NCBI RefSeq assembly: GCF_030408635.1
Contig: NZ_CP047198.1
Coordinates: 2,444,773-2,508,772, forward strand
Direction of reading: 5' to 3'
Source: Corynebacterium coyleae
GTDB taxonomy: Bacteria; Actinomycetota; Actinomycetes; Mycobacteriales; Mycobacteriaceae
DNA length: 64,000 nucleotides
The position numbers were made by a program, and so were the translations under genes. The notes below the pieces were generated by a model that did no database searches, was not told where the DNA came from, and was given only the letters and a program-made list of their open reading frames with translations. Shown in pieces: positions 15,710 through 24,857 of this stretch (positions within the stretch are counted from its first letter, which is position 1; the number at the start of each line of letters is the position of its first letter).

Positions 15710-16855
15710 TTACACGGCTCCATCTCGGGATGGCCGATCCCACAACGGAGCTAACTGTGGCAGTGAGAGCGCCCAGTCCAGGGATACACGCTCCTGTTCG
15801 AGCCGTTTGTTCCCTGATGCGATCAAGAACCGCCGTGCACGTTCCTCCTCCTCGGTGAGGCGGGGGAGCACGCGTGCAGTATCCCCTGGGTCAGCGACTG
15901 CGAGGTGGAGGAACCTCTGCACGGTGTCAATGTCCATCGCTGCGCTGACTACCGAAACGGAGCACCCGTCGGCAGACAAACGGGTACGCACAGTGTTCAG
16001 GATGGCGTAGCCGTCCGCGTCCGCATCGCCCCAGTACACAATCTGCCGCGCTTGACGGACCCACGGCAGCTCGTGGAGCGCGCCGGCGGTGTACCCCGCA
16101 CCCCAAACCAGCACCACGTTTGAGCCTTCGGGCGTGTGCGGCAGTGCGAGGAACGTCTCCTTGTTCTCGACGACGAGCACCCTAAGGTCATCCGGGAGCG
16201 CAAGCGAGCCAAAGGGAACGGACACATCGACAAGCCCTGGCGCCGGTGCCAACGAAAAATCCAAGAACCGTACCCTCATCATGCGGTCGCCCTCGGCGAG
16301 CCCGAGGTCGTTCACCCCAAGGAGCCGTTGCAGCAATCTCCGGTGCGTGGCGATCCACTTCGTGTCCAGACCTTCGATAGGCACCGCACGCGGACGCAGG
16401 CCGGATTGTGGTTTCACGTGAAACCAATGCAATGCGAGGCAAAGTCGGTTGAAATCTTCCGCTGAAAGCGCAATCCACGCTGAATTGGTGCGAGCAGCAC
16501 GCTCCCGGAACTCCGAACTGTCGGGAAACAGCTGAATCAGACGCGCAAACCTTTCGCGAGCCAGGGCAACTTCCCCAGCACGCCCGACCACCTCTGCTAC
16601 GCGATCCCATCCGGACAACATCAGTCGCACCGGCACGTCGTGTTTGCCCAAGCCCGCCCAGGAACGCGTAGCCCACTCCACCTCACCTGCGGGTTCCCAT
16701 GCTTGCCAGGTGCGGACGAATTCGCGGGCGCGGGTTTCGTCGTCAAGCACCTGCGCACGAGTCGGGGGTTTCAGAGGAATGGACACCTCGACGGGTTCGT
16801 CGAGGAGCAACTGCTCCATATTGAGCTTGAGAGGTAACTGGTCAGGCAGGCGCAT
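15710..16855 (-). CDS. jetD: Wadjet system nuclease subunit JetD
   Basis: 381 residues; DUF3322 N-terminal and DUF2220 C-terminal domains. The C-terminal TOPRIM-like part shows LVVENKETFLALP (acidic metal ligand) and QIVYWGDADADGYAILNTVR, the DxD-type metal site; JetD cleaves plasmid DNA after JetABC has extruded a loop. ATG at 16855 overlaps the end of jetC by 14 bases, fourth gene of the operon. Residues around FHVKPQ are encoded within a parS-like site (16410-16425). Length is normal for the family, so the system looks complete. Confidence 0.9.
   Translation of the reverse strand: MRLPDQLPLKLNMEQLLLDEPVEVSIPLKPPTRAQVLDDETRAREFVRTWQAWEPAGEVEWATRSWAGLGKHDVPVRLMLSGWDRVAEVVGRAGEVALARERFARLIQLFPDSSEFRERAARTNSAWIALSAEDFNRLCLALHWFHVKPQSGLRPRAVPIEGLDTKWIATHRRLLQRLLGVNDLGLAEGDRMMRVRFLDFSLAPAPGLVDVSVPFGSLALPDDLRVLVVENKETFLALPHTPEGSNVVLVWGAGYTAGALHELPWVRQARQIVYWGDADADGYAILNTVRTRLSADGCSVSVVSAAMDIDTVQRFLHLAVADPGDTARVLPRLTEEEERARRFLIASGNKRLEQERVSLDWALSLPQLAPLWDRPSRDGAV
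16410..16425. promoter_or_regulatory. parS-like site, GGTTTCACGTGAAACC
   Basis: Palindromic with the full GTTTCACGTGAAAC core; outer bases differ from consensus. Located inside jetD. Confidence 0.75.
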
Positions 16856-19800
16856 AGGTTTCAATGAGCTCGAAGGTGGAACGTGCGACGGGATCCTCGG
16901 TGTAGTGGACCACGATGGTGCCGTCGACGTACGGGGAGAGGGTCTTGATCAGCTTCATCGGCGTAGCCAGCACCATATGGAAGCCAAAGCTTTCAAACAC
17001 GTCCATCGCAGTGCGGGTGAACACAGGGTCTGCGCGGTCAAAGGCCTCATCCAGCACCACGGTGGCGTAGCGGGGCACGTCCGCATCCACCCCCGCAAGG
17101 CGATAACGCAACGCCGCGGCGAGGCAGAAAAACACCAGCTTCTGCGCCTGGCCGCCGGACAACGACGCGGAATCCACGTGGGTGTTGTGCACCGTGCCCT
17201 CGGCGTCCACCTCGTTGCCCACGAACTTCACATGCCTGCGGGTGTCCAGCACGACGTTGCGCCAACTGCGGTCGGCACGCTCGGAGGAGCCGAGGCGATC
17301 CATGATCTTGGCCAGGCGGTGGTAGCGCTCGATGGCGGTCTTCTCGTCCGCCTCGCTCAAGCTGCCGGCGGTCGCTTCGCGCAGGTCCTGCAGGAAGTCA
17401 CGCACGACGCGGTCTCGGTTGTCACGGACTTCAATCTGCAGGTAGCGCCCCTCGGTGTACGGGGAGCGGCGCAGCGACGCGTTGATGGGGCCCAGGTTGG
17501 TCTCAATGTCGCCCTTCGCGCGCTGCAGCTCCTTGTAAATCGTGTTCAGGTGCATCACGGACTGGCCGTTGAGCAGGTCCAGGAAGCGGCCGCGGAACTC
17601 CGGCAGGCGGTCCGAGCGCAGCATCTCCAACCTCGCAATAGCCTCGCCCGCAAACTCGGCCGCGGCCTGCAGCTCCGCAGACTCTGCGGACCACCGGGAC
17701 TTGTAGTTGGACAGAATGTTCACGATGGCGTTGCTGGATTCCGTGATCGTCTTCGCCGCCTGCTTCGCCTGCGCGTCCAGCTGCGCGGTGACCTTGAAGG
17801 CGCTGTCGCTTAAGTTCTCCGGGGTCAGACGGCGCGTGGTGGCCGCGAGCATCGCATCCAGCTGCTCCGCCAGCGCCGGGTCCACCTCCACGTGCTCCGA
17901 CTCGATCCGCTTCAGCCGCGCCTGATCGTCCTGCAGTGCCCGCGTGGCCACGGCGAGCTCGTCGTGCACGCTGCGCAACTCCTGCTCGGTGGCCTTCAAC
18001 GTATCGACGGCCTCGCGCCACGCCCGCTCCAACTCCTTCGCTTCAGGCGAGGAGGTCAGCCGTTCAAGCTCGGCGCGCAGGCTCGCCAACTGCTCCTCGA
18101 CGCTGATGACGTCCACGCTGGCCCACTCCATAGCGTCGATAGCCCGAGCCTTCTCCACGTCGCTGGCCAGCGCCTTTTGCTTACGCTCAACCTCTGTTAG
18201 GCGGTTGCCCGCCGCCGTTGTCGCGCGTTTCGCCTCCGCCAGCTCCGCGCGCAGCGCCTCCACCTTGGCATGGTTGGAGGAGCCGAGGCGGTAGTTGCGC
18301 CGTTCGCCCAGGCGCTGCCTGTCGTTTTTCACGTACCGGGCGGAGCCAGTCCTATCGGCCGGGTTGCGCTCCAAGCCGTCGATGGTAGCCGCGCGCTTGT
18401 CTTGCCGTTCCAGCTCGTCCACGGTGCGCACTAAGGCGTAGTCGAAGGTGGTGGCCAGCATGCGCATCAGCCAGGGGCGCATCGGGTGCTCCACCACGCG
18501 CACCTTATGAAACAGGCTGAGCGGGTTCTTCGGTCCGCGCGGCATGTCCACGCCCTCGGGCACGGTGCGGTACTCAAGCCGCATCCCCAAGTGGCGGCCA
18601 TTGACCCAGCTGCTCACCTCGCGCTCGCGCTCCGCTGGCACCAAAAGAGTCGCGGCAAAACCGCCGAGCAGGCGCTGGATCACCGGTTCCCACTCGGCTT
18701 GCTCCGGTAGCACGTCGATGAGCTCACCCACGTACGGCAGCTCACGCACCGTCAGCCCGGTATCCGCACACAGCTGTGCGCGCTTCTCCACGTACCGCCG
18801 GTCAAGGTTGGAGGTGCGGTTGCCTAACGACGCCAACTCCGTCTCCACCGACGTCTCCGCGCCGGCAAGCCTCTCGTGCTCGCTTCGGGCCTTGAACCAC
18901 GCTTCGCGCAGGCGTTCTCCCTGCTCCGGCGCGGCCGCCAGCTCCGCCGACGCCTGTGCTTTCAGCTCTGCGAAGCGCTCGGTGTCCAACGCCCCGTCTA
19001 ACTGCACCAGAGCCGCCAGGTCGCGCACTTTCGCCTTGCGCGCAACAAGCTCGTGCTCCTCGCGGGCGATGTTGCGCTCGATCTCGCCCAGGCTCTGCCC
19101 GGCAACCTGCTCTCTCTGCACCACGGCGCGCTGCACCGCCTCCTGTTGCGCTTCCTTGCGGGCCTCGAGGGATTGCGCCTGCACTTCGAGGGCGGCGAGT
19201 TGGGCGGAGCTGACGTCGATACGCTCGCGCAGCTGCTTCGCCTCAATCGCACGTCGCACGTTGGGCAGGGCGGCAGACAACGCGGCATTGTTCTCCTGCG
19301 TCGCCTGCGCATCCTTGAGCTTGGTGTCCAGCCCCGGCAGGGGAGCGAGCGTCTCAATCTGCTGGTGCACGTCTTCGAGCCGCTCGTACGCCTGGCGCAG
19401 GTCCTCGTGCGTGGCCACGGCGTCCTCCGCGACCTGGAACGTGTCCGGTACGTCCAGCATGTAGTTGCGGAACAGCTCGTCCATGCTGGACAGGGACTTC
19501 GCGGACTGCGTGCGGTGCAGCAGCATCTGCGCTTCCTCGCTGCCGATACCCAGCTTGGAGCGGAAGCGGTTGGCAAACACGGAGTACTGGTCCGTGAACG
19601 TCACGCCGGCAGTTTTGTATTTCGCCTCCAACTTGCGCTTATCCAGGGAGTTCTGCAGCAACGGCACGAACCCGTCCACGTCCACCTCGCTGGGAAAAAT
19701 GCCGTAGAGCGTTTTCACCTGCGCTTCCTGCTGCTGTCCCGCATTGAGGCGGTAGATTGCGGCGAGCGTGAACGCCTCCTTCCCGGCGCGGTAGGTCAGC

Positions 19801-20129
19801 GCGACAATGCTGGCTGTCGCTCCGGAGCGCAGGTACTGGCTGCGGATCTCGCCGGTGGCCGGGTCCTCGCTGCGGCGCCACGCACCGCGGATATAGGACA
19901 CGCGGCTGCGCCCCTTGTCACGGCCGGTTTCCTGCTGGGCGGCGGCGTTGAACCGCAGCTTGCCAGGCGGGACTAGTACGGCGGAGAAGGCGTCGATAAG
20001 CGTGGACTTGCCCGAGCCGGACGCGCCGGTGATCAAAAACCCACGCTCGCCGACGGGGATGTCGTAGTAGCCGTCGAACGTGCCCCAGTTGACCAGCTGC
20101 ACGCGCGCAAGACGGAACTGCTCTGTCAC
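16842..20129 (-). CDS. jetC: Wadjet SMC-like ATPase JetC
   Basis: 1095-residue SMC/MukB-type ATPase that, in a complex with JetA and JetB, extrudes DNA loops to detect small circular plasmids. Walker A is GASGSGKST at residues 35-43; a long coiled-coil middle rich in Glu/Arg/Ala contains a hinge-like globular part near residues 450-600; the ABC signature LSGGQAQK is near residue 990 and Walker B TVVLDEAFDRAD near 1020. Start ATG overlaps the jetB stop by four bases (ATGA). All motifs needed for ATP hydrolysis are present. Confidence 0.95.
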   Translation of the reverse strand: MTEQFRLARVQLVNWGTFDGYYDIPVGERGFLITGASGSGKSTLIDAFSAVLVPPGKLRFNAAAQQETGRDKGRSRVSYIRGAWRRSEDPATGEIRSQYLRSGATASIVALTYRAGKEAFTLAAIYRLNAGQQQEAQVKTLYGIFPSEVDVDGFVPLLQNSLDKRKLEAKYKTAGVTFTDQYSVFANRFRSKLGIGSEEAQMLLHRTQSAKSLSSMDELFRNYMLDVPDTFQVAEDAVATHEDLRQAYERLEDVHQQIETLAPLPGLDTKLKDAQATQENNAALSAALPNVRRAIEAKQLRERIDVSSAQLAALEVQAQSLEARKEAQQEAVQRAVVQREQVAGQSLGEIERNIAREEHELVARKAKVRDLAALVQLDGALDTERFAELKAQASAELAAAPEQGERLREAWFKARSEHERLAGAETSVETELASLGNRTSNLDRRYVEKRAQLCADTGLTVRELPYVGELIDVLPEQAEWEPVIQRLLGGFAATLLVPAEREREVSSWVNGRHLGMRLEYRTVPEGVDMPRGPKNPLSLFHKVRVVEHPMRPWLMRMLATTFDYALVRTVDELERQDKRAATIDGLERNPADRTGSARYVKNDRQRLGERRNYRLGSSNHAKVEALRAELAEAKRATTAAGNRLTEVERKQKALASDVEKARAIDAMEWASVDVISVEEQLASLRAELERLTSSPEAKELERAWREAVDTLKATEQELRSVHDELAVATRALQDDQARLKRIESEHVEVDPALAEQLDAMLAATTRRLTPENLSDSAFKVTAQLDAQAKQAAKTITESSNAIVNILSNYKSRWSAESAELQAAAEFAGEAIARLEMLRSDRLPEFRGRFLDLLNGQSVMHLNTIYKELQRAKGDIETNLGPINASLRRSPYTEGRYLQIEVRDNRDRVVRDFLQDLREATAGSLSEADEKTAIERYHRLAKIMDRLGSSERADRSWRNVVLDTRRHVKFVGNEVDAEGTVHNTHVDSASLSGGQAQKLVFFCLAAALRYRLAGVDADVPRYATVVLDEAFDRADPVFTRTAMDVFESFGFHMVLATPMKLIKTLSPYVDGTIVVHYTEDPVARSTFELIETYAPA

Positions 20130-20725
20130 TGTTCTTCCCCTTCCTGTGCCAGGCGCAGATACTCCTCGCGCAGCGCGTGGACCGTGTCAGCGTCGAAGAT
20201 GTGGCGCAGCACAGGGGAGACCTCCCAGCGCCCCTCGGTCTCCGTGTCGGTGAGCAGGCTGTACTTGCGGATGGTGTTCACCGCCGCGGTGAAGCGCTTC
20301 TTAAACCCGGACTCGTCACGGTTGTCCACCGCACGGACGTAGCTGATGGCGCCATACAACTCATCTTCTCCCACCACGACGCGCTCGCCTGGGGTAGACA
20401 TGCCCAGCTCGTGGCGCAGCTGCAGCAGGATCGCGGTTTGCAAGTGCGTCAGCGCCTCCGTGCGCAACACCGGCGGCACTTTCACGTCCTCGTTGTCCGG
20501 GCGGACGTGGCGAGTGAACGCGATGCCGGCGTCCTCGTCCACAACCAGCTCCAAAAACACATCGTGCAGCCGAGAGCGCAGCGTCTCCGTGTCGGTGGTG
20601 ATGGCGTGCCAGGTTTCCTTCTTCCGGTCGGCGGTGATGAGCGGACCTTTGAGCAGGTCCACCAGTGCGCGCCGGGTTTCCTCGGACAGGATGCCCGTGT
20701 CGCCCGTCCACAGCGGTTCCGTCAT
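20126..20725 (-). CDS. jetB: Wadjet subunit JetB (DUF4194)
   Basis: 199-residue DUF4194 protein, equivalent to MukE: links the kleisin-like JetA to JetC. Winged-helix-like character with the family pattern RTEALTHLQTAILLQLRHEL and GRWEVSPVLRHIFDADTVHALREEY near the end. ATG at 20725 follows AAAGGAG and overlaps the jetA stop (ATGA), so translation is coupled. An upstream in-frame extension is unlikely. Confidence 0.9.
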   Translation of the reverse strand: MTEPLWTGDTGILSEETRRALVDLLKGPLITADRKKETWHAITTDTETLRSRLHDVFLELVVDEDAGIAFTRHVRPDNEDVKVPPVLRTEALTHLQTAILLQLRHELGMSTPGERVVVGEDELYGAISYVRAVDNRDESGFKKRFTAAVNTIRKYSLLTDTETEGRWEVSPVLRHIFDADTVHALREEYLRLAQEGEEQ

Positions 20726-22188
20726 TGCATCTCCTTTACTGCTGCGGCGTCGAAATGCCACCGCGGGACCGTCGCCAAGCGAATGCTCCCATCGTCTTCC
20801 TCGAAGCGCACCTCTTCGCTGCCGTCCTGCCGCACCCCATGCTTCAGGGCCAGGTACACAAGGCCCACCACCGACCCCAGCCCCTGGGAGGCGGGATGGC
20901 GCTCGAGCACCTTGCCTATCGACGCCCCTCCGGCCATCCCAACCGTCTCCCCAACTGCCGCGATAAGCTCTTCCAAGTCGATCTCGCTTTCACGTACCGC
21001 CTGGTAGAGCGCCTCCGCGTCGCCCTCGCCGGGTTCAAACGCCTCCACCGCAGTGGTGATGACCTCCGCACCCGGGTCCGCCAGCTTGATCTGCGCCACC
21101 GAGGTGATCTGCATCCCGATGCGCTGCAAGGGCGTGTCCATCTTGTGGGTGGCTGCAAGCTCCTCGCGCTCCGCGGCGTCGGCGGCGAGCTTGCGAGTGT
21201 CGCGTAAAAGCTCGATCATTCGGCGGTCCTCGGCAAACTGTTCGCTGGCCACGTAGTTGCGTAGGTTGCGGGCCAGGCGCGTCATCATACGGTTAACCTC
21301 ATAGCCGGCGTCTTCCATGTCGCGGAACAGCCTGCGGAATTTCGCCCGCTCTTCGTGTGTCATCGCGGTGTTGTCGGCGCGCTCGAGCACCTGCCCAATC
21401 CACGTGTCCAACCACGCGCCGCGTTCCGGGTCGACCACCAACGAGTAGAACGCGTTGAAGCTTCTGCCAGCATCGGATTCCCCGATCAAGTCCACGCCGG
21501 CGAAGATCTCGTCCAGCACGTCGCCGCGCGAGCCCTCCGGATCCAGCAGTTGGCGGCGCAGCTGCGTATTGAGCGTTTCCAGCTCGTGCCGCACGCGCGC
21601 GAAATCGCCGGGGATCGCATTCGCCTGCTCCAGAATGTCGCCCACCCGTTCGTGCACGGTGGCGGGGGAGGGCAGCTCGAATTCCCCGCGCTCGACCTGC
21701 TCGATCTCTGCCTCGATGCGGGCGCGTTCGGCGTCGAGGTGCCTCAGGCGGGAGTCGATGTTCGGGTCCGTGTCCCGCGCGAGCGCCTGCAGGGCATTGC
21801 TTATCGACGCCACCCGGCTCGCCGTCACCGCCGATCGCGGTGCACTGACACGGTCCATCACCTGCAGCGCGGTGAGCGTTTGCTCGCTTGGTTCAAGCGT
21901 CTCACCCGTTTCCTTGGTACCGGACTTGCGCACCAGCCACCCGGCTTTCACCCAGTCGTTGCAGTACGCCTGGGGTTTTTTCGGGAGCTCGAAGATACCG
22001 CGCAACACCGCGAAGTCCTCAGCCATGAGCTGATAGAGCTGCTCCGCAGGTCGGACCTCTGCGCCTCGCGGGAAGTGCTCCGCCACGACCGCGAGTAGCA
22101 CCGGGGCGTTGTCCGCGTGCAACAAACGGATCGCGGCCGACTGCTCCTTTTCACGCTTATATGTCAGCGCCCGGGCCTGAATGGTCAT
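20722..22188 (-). CDS. jetA: Wadjet kleisin-like subunit JetA (DUF3375)
   Basis: 488-residue DUF3375 protein, first gene of jetABCD, equivalent to MukF. The family-typical N-terminus is present: SAAIRLLHADNAPVLLAVVAEHF, followed by a predominantly helical protein with a VNRMMTRLARNLRNYV segment in the C-terminal half. ATG at 22188 (MTIQARALT) or an in-frame ATG at 22200 with GGAGG upstream are both possible. The operon reads away from the 6C RNA gene at about 22.25 kb. Confidence 0.9.
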   Translation of the reverse strand: MTIQARALTYKREKEQSAAIRLLHADNAPVLLAVVAEHFPRGAEVRPAEQLYQLMAEDFAVLRGIFELPKKPQAYCNDWVKAGWLVRKSGTKETGETLEPSEQTLTALQVMDRVSAPRSAVTASRVASISNALQALARDTDPNIDSRLRHLDAERARIEAEIEQVERGEFELPSPATVHERVGDILEQANAIPGDFARVRHELETLNTQLRRQLLDPEGSRGDVLDEIFAGVDLIGESDAGRSFNAFYSLVVDPERGAWLDTWIGQVLERADNTAMTHEERAKFRRLFRDMEDAGYEVNRMMTRLARNLRNYVASEQFAEDRRMIELLRDTRKLAADAAEREELAATHKMDTPLQRIGMQITSVAQIKLADPGAEVITTAVEAFEPGEGDAEALYQAVRESEIDLEELIAAVGETVGMAGGASIGKVLERHPASQGLGSVVGLVYLALKHGVRQDGSEEVRFEEDDGSIRLATVPRWHFDAAAVKEMQ

Positions 22189-22254
22189 GCCGACTATCAT
22201 CCCATAGCACCCTCCCACCTGCACCGAAAAACTTTTTTGCTCTAGGTGTAGACA

Positions 22255-22382
22255 CACTGAGGGCGATCGTCTATATCCGCTTTTGGGCCCCTCCGTCCAC
22301 GGTCCATCCCCCCGAGACCGGTTGAGCACTCACCCACCCCCCATTTAGAGTGCGAGTAGGCGGAAGGAATTCCGCTATTCTC
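22255..22382 (+). ncRNA. 6C small RNA, copy 1
   Basis: Two hairpins each with a C-rich loop, the defining feature of the actinobacterial 6C RNA: CGGT/ACCG (300-303 with 317-320 of this kb) enclosing six C, and GCACTC/GAGTGC (22326-22331 with 22348-22353) enclosing six C. A closing pairing TCCGC/GCGGA (22276-22280 with 22360-22364) and a 3' hairpin GCGGAA-GGAA-TTCCGC follow. An upstream TTTTGCnCTA...TAGACA string is shared with copy 2. Divergent from the Wadjet operon. Confidence 0.8.
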
Positions 22383-22401
22383 AAGCGTTTTTAGGCGCCT
22401 A

Positions 22402-22445
22402 GGGTTAAGGGTCAAAATGTCCGCGTCCCCTTTGACCCTTAACCC
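22402..22445. repeat. 15-bp perfect inverted repeat
   Basis: GGGTTAAGGGTCAAA (22402-22416) is exactly complementary to 22431-22445 around a 14-base loop. No T run follows on either strand, so it is not an ordinary terminator; it could be a recombination or protein-binding site, or the 3' stem of the 6C transcript. Confidence 0.7.
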
Positions 22446-22921
22446 ATCCATTACCCCCTTGGATTGAGAAAACCACGCCGTCACGGCGAACCGGAGAGGA
22501 CGTGGTGTGCGTAAACCCAAACATAGATGATCTACTGAGCAACCATTGAATCGATACCAAATGCCCGAAGTACCAGTGCAGGTCTTTGGTCTCAGTGTTT
22601 CGCAGAGCCGGTGCTCTCGTGTTCCGCGTATTTGGTACCGGGAAACTCGGGGGGTCAAGTCGCGACTTCGTTATCGCCACCGCCACTGCCGCCAGCGCCC
22701 TTACAACAGCCGGGTTTCACGTGAAACATTCGAAGCCACCGGCCGCAGTGCCCACGTGCCAAGCGATCGCGGGCTTCGTCGACAATAAATGCTCCAGGCC
22801 CCTGAAGGCCCCTGACGGCCTGAACGCACCCAACCTTTTCACAACCTTCACCTGCGAATTTCTGTTTCCCACTATGGTCAGAGGCAATCCAGTGGTTGTT
22901 CCTTCGAAGAGAGGTAAAAGG
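22446..22921. other. intergenic stretch upstream of the formamidase
   Basis: Contains a parS-like site (22713-22728) and, near 22872-22882, a weak -10-like TATGGT before the formamidase. I find no gene with a credible start in it; open frames here are extensions of the formamidase frame or chance. Confidence 0.5.
22713..22728. promoter_or_regulatory. parS-like site, GGTTTCACGTGAAACA
   Basis: Full core with one outer mismatch to TGTTTCACGTGAAACA; intergenic, upstream of the formamidase. Confidence 0.85.
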
Positions 22922-23818
22922 ATGCACTCCATCGATTCCAACGCGTGTGTATTGGCCCTGTCTCCGGACCAAGATCCGCGCCTTCATGTGGAAAGCGGCG
23001 ACGAGGTTACGGTTCTTACCCTTGACTGCTTCTCCAACACGATTACCGACGAGTCCCAGTTGTTCAGCACCGTCGGCTGGGACAAGGTCAACCCAGCCAC
23101 CGGCCCAATCGCGGTCAAGGGAGCACGCCCTGGCGACACGCTGAAGGTGGAGATCCTCAGCATCGAAGTCGGCGAGCAGGCCACCATGACCACCCACCCT
23201 GATTTCGGCGCACTGCCCGGCACGGTGGAGGAGCGCACCCGCATCGTCCCGATCCGCGATGGCAAGGCGCAGTTTTCTGACGACATCACCATCCCCATCC
23301 GCCCAATGATCGGCGTCATCGGCACCGCACCGGCATCCGAGTCGGTACCCACCGGTGAGCCGCGCCAGCACGGCGGCAACATGGACACCAAGGAGATCGT
23401 TGCCGGTTCCATCCTGTACTTGCCAGTGGAGGTCGACGGCGCGAACTTGAGCCTTGGCGACGTCCACGCGGTGATGGGCGACGGCGAAGTCGCAGTCTGC
23501 GGCGCCGAGATCGAAGCCGAGGTGAAGATCCGCGTCACGGTGCTCGAGGGCCGCCCGCTGCCACTGCCGTTCTTGGATTCCGGCGACGCGGTCTACGCCA
23601 TTTCCTCCGAGGTCGAACTGATGGATGCCGTCAAGGAATCGACCCGCATGATGCGGGACTGGCTCGTGAGTGCATCTCGCCTCGACGCGACCGACGCTCT
23701 CATGCTCCTGTCCCTGACTGGCGACACCCAGATCAGCCAGATCGTCGACCCCCGCATGACTGCTCGCTTCCGCTTGCCCAAAACGATCCTCAAGCAGTGC
23801 GGTGTGGAACTGCCGTAG
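22922..23818 (+). CDS. acetamidase/formamidase family protein
   Basis: 298-residue FmdA/AmdA-family hydrolase that would release ammonia from formamide or short amides in the cytosol. Family motifs seen: TGPIAVKGARPGDTLKVEI, GNMDTKEIVAGSILYLPVEV and LGDVHAVMGDGEV (metal-site region). ATG at 22922 after AGAGAGG. The last 66 bases are duplicated with six differences, mostly silent, at 24858-24923, beyond the two-gene cassette that follows. So either the cassette integrated at the gene's 3' end or this gene arrived with the cassette by recombination. Confidence 0.88.
   Translation: MHSIDSNACVLALSPDQDPRLHVESGDEVTVLTLDCFSNTITDESQLFSTVGWDKVNPATGPIAVKGARPGDTLKVEILSIEVGEQATMTTHPDFGALPGTVEERTRIVPIRDGKAQFSDDITIPIRPMIGVIGTAPASESVPTGEPRQHGGNMDTKEIVAGSILYLPVEVDGANLSLGDVHAVMGDGEVAVCGAEIEAEVKIRVTVLEGRPLPLPFLDSGDAVYAISSEVELMDAVKESTRMMRDWLVSASRLDATDALMLLSLTGDTQISQIVDPRMTARFRLPKTILKQCGVELP
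23753..23818 (+). repeat. formamidase 3' end, proximal copy
   Basis: 66-base segment repeated at 24858-24923, about 91% identical; differences are at third codon positions, one Thr/Ala change and the stop codon (TAG here, TAA there). The two copies bracket the cassette 23831-24758. Confidence 0.85.
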
Positions 23819-23830
23819 CTAACGGGCAAT

Positions 23831-24544
23831 TCACCATTGCGCATCTGCTTTAGGCGTAGTGAACCCCTCCGGGGGAGTGACGGTAAACCCGAGGTCCCTG
23901 AGCGCCTCTGCAGCAGCTTCGGGATGATCTCGGGTTGCCGCAGAAGCCTGTTTAGAAAGCCATACTCGGCGTCGTTCCTGTAGTGCAGGTTCCCATCCTG
24001 GCCTCCCGCGGAATCCACATTCGCTGATCACAAAATAGAGGAAGTCCTCAAGCGACGGACGAAAACGCTTTCCTCCCACAGGTAAGTGCAATTCATCTAG
24101 GCGGCCCTTCTTCCTCGGGTTGCCTGATTTGTCCTGAAAGTTCTGCATTAACGCTGGACTGAGCAACCCTGCGACCCCTGAGTAGTGGATATGCGCACAG
24201 GGCGCGCTGGTGTAGTCACGCTCAAACTCGAAACGTATGCCCGGCGACGTAGCAACCCGCAGTTCGAATTTGCTGCTCTTTACGGCTAGGAACTTCTCCG
24301 ACGAATCGGATGACAGTTCGTAATTGATAATCACGTGAAAGAGTTGACTGTAGTCTTCCCTGCGCACTGAGCCCTCAGGTTGTCCAGCACCGTGAACGAG
24401 AGGAGCCTTGAAATCACCCACCACGATATTCTTGTCGATGTTTAGCTTGGCTTTCGCCTGTAAATCCGCTCTGCATGCCAGCGGCAACGCCTCAAGTAAC
24501 GTGTCTCTTACGTCGCCGAGAAACCGCCCTGCCGCATCATGCAC
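23831..24544 (-). CDS. unknown cassette protein, 237 residues
   Basis: Function unknown. GTG at 24544 (VHDAAGRFLGDVRDTLL) is chosen because it overlaps the stop of the upstream small gene by eight bases; the longer frame would run through that gene. Visible features: a mixed alpha/beta N-terminal part, HIHYSGVAGLLSPALMQNF in the middle with spaced histidines, then LHLPVGGKRFRPSLEDFLYFVI and an Arg-rich helix near the end. No signal peptide or membrane span. GC (about 52%) is lower than the neighbours. With its partner it forms a compact two-gene cassette between duplicated formamidase ends, a layout common for mobile defence or toxin-antitoxin units, but I cannot assign it. Confidence 0.65.
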   Translation of the reverse strand: MHDAAGRFLGDVRDTLLEALPLACRADLQAKAKLNIDKNIVVGDFKAPLVHGAGQPEGSVRREDYSQLFHVIINYELSSDSSEKFLAVKSSKFELRVATSPGIRFEFERDYTSAPCAHIHYSGVAGLLSPALMQNFQDKSGNPRKKGRLDELHLPVGGKRFRPSLEDFLYFVISECGFRGRPGWEPALQERRRVWLSKQASAATRDHPEAAAEALRDLGFTVTPPEGFTTPKADAQW

Positions 24545-24758
24545 TCCCAAAACGACCCTCACCGAGCAGTAAGAGAACTGTCTGCAGCTCGTCGTACACG
24601 GTCCGCTCATCCTCGCTCAACATGCCGGCATTCGCCAGCACCTTGAGGTCTTGAAATTCAGCATGGGGAAGGCGAGTGGTGGCCCTTAGAGATGCCAAAC
24701 ACTCTCGCTTCCTTTCAAGAAGCTCTTCACTATTGGTGACAGTGATTTCCAATGGCAA
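24537..24758 (-). CDS. small helical cassette protein, 73 residues
   Basis: Function unknown. MPLEITVTNSEELLERKREC followed by an amphipathic, Leu/Glu-rich protein; all-helical by appearance, acidic, the size of an antitoxin or adaptor. Upstream, the minus strand is AT-rich with a direct repeat CAGTTTnATTAA (24796-24824) that includes a TATTAAACT -10-like string. Its stop overlaps the start of the 237-residue gene, so the two are translationally coupled. Confidence 0.65.
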   Translation of the reverse strand: MPLEITVTNSEELLERKRECLASLRATTRLPHAEFQDLKVLANAGMLSEDERTVYDELQTVLLLLGEGRFGSA

Positions 24759-24857
24759 CTTTCTCGCCTCCGTCTGCTTCTTTCGTAACCAGCAGTTTTA
24801 TTAACCGACAGTTTAATAGGTGCCGAGAATCTTCAGCACAAAATTAGCACACCTGTT

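Noticed and set aside
24330-24345. Possible parS at AATCACGTGAAAGAGT
   Set aside because: Only the central CACGTGAAA matches; too many mismatches on the left half.
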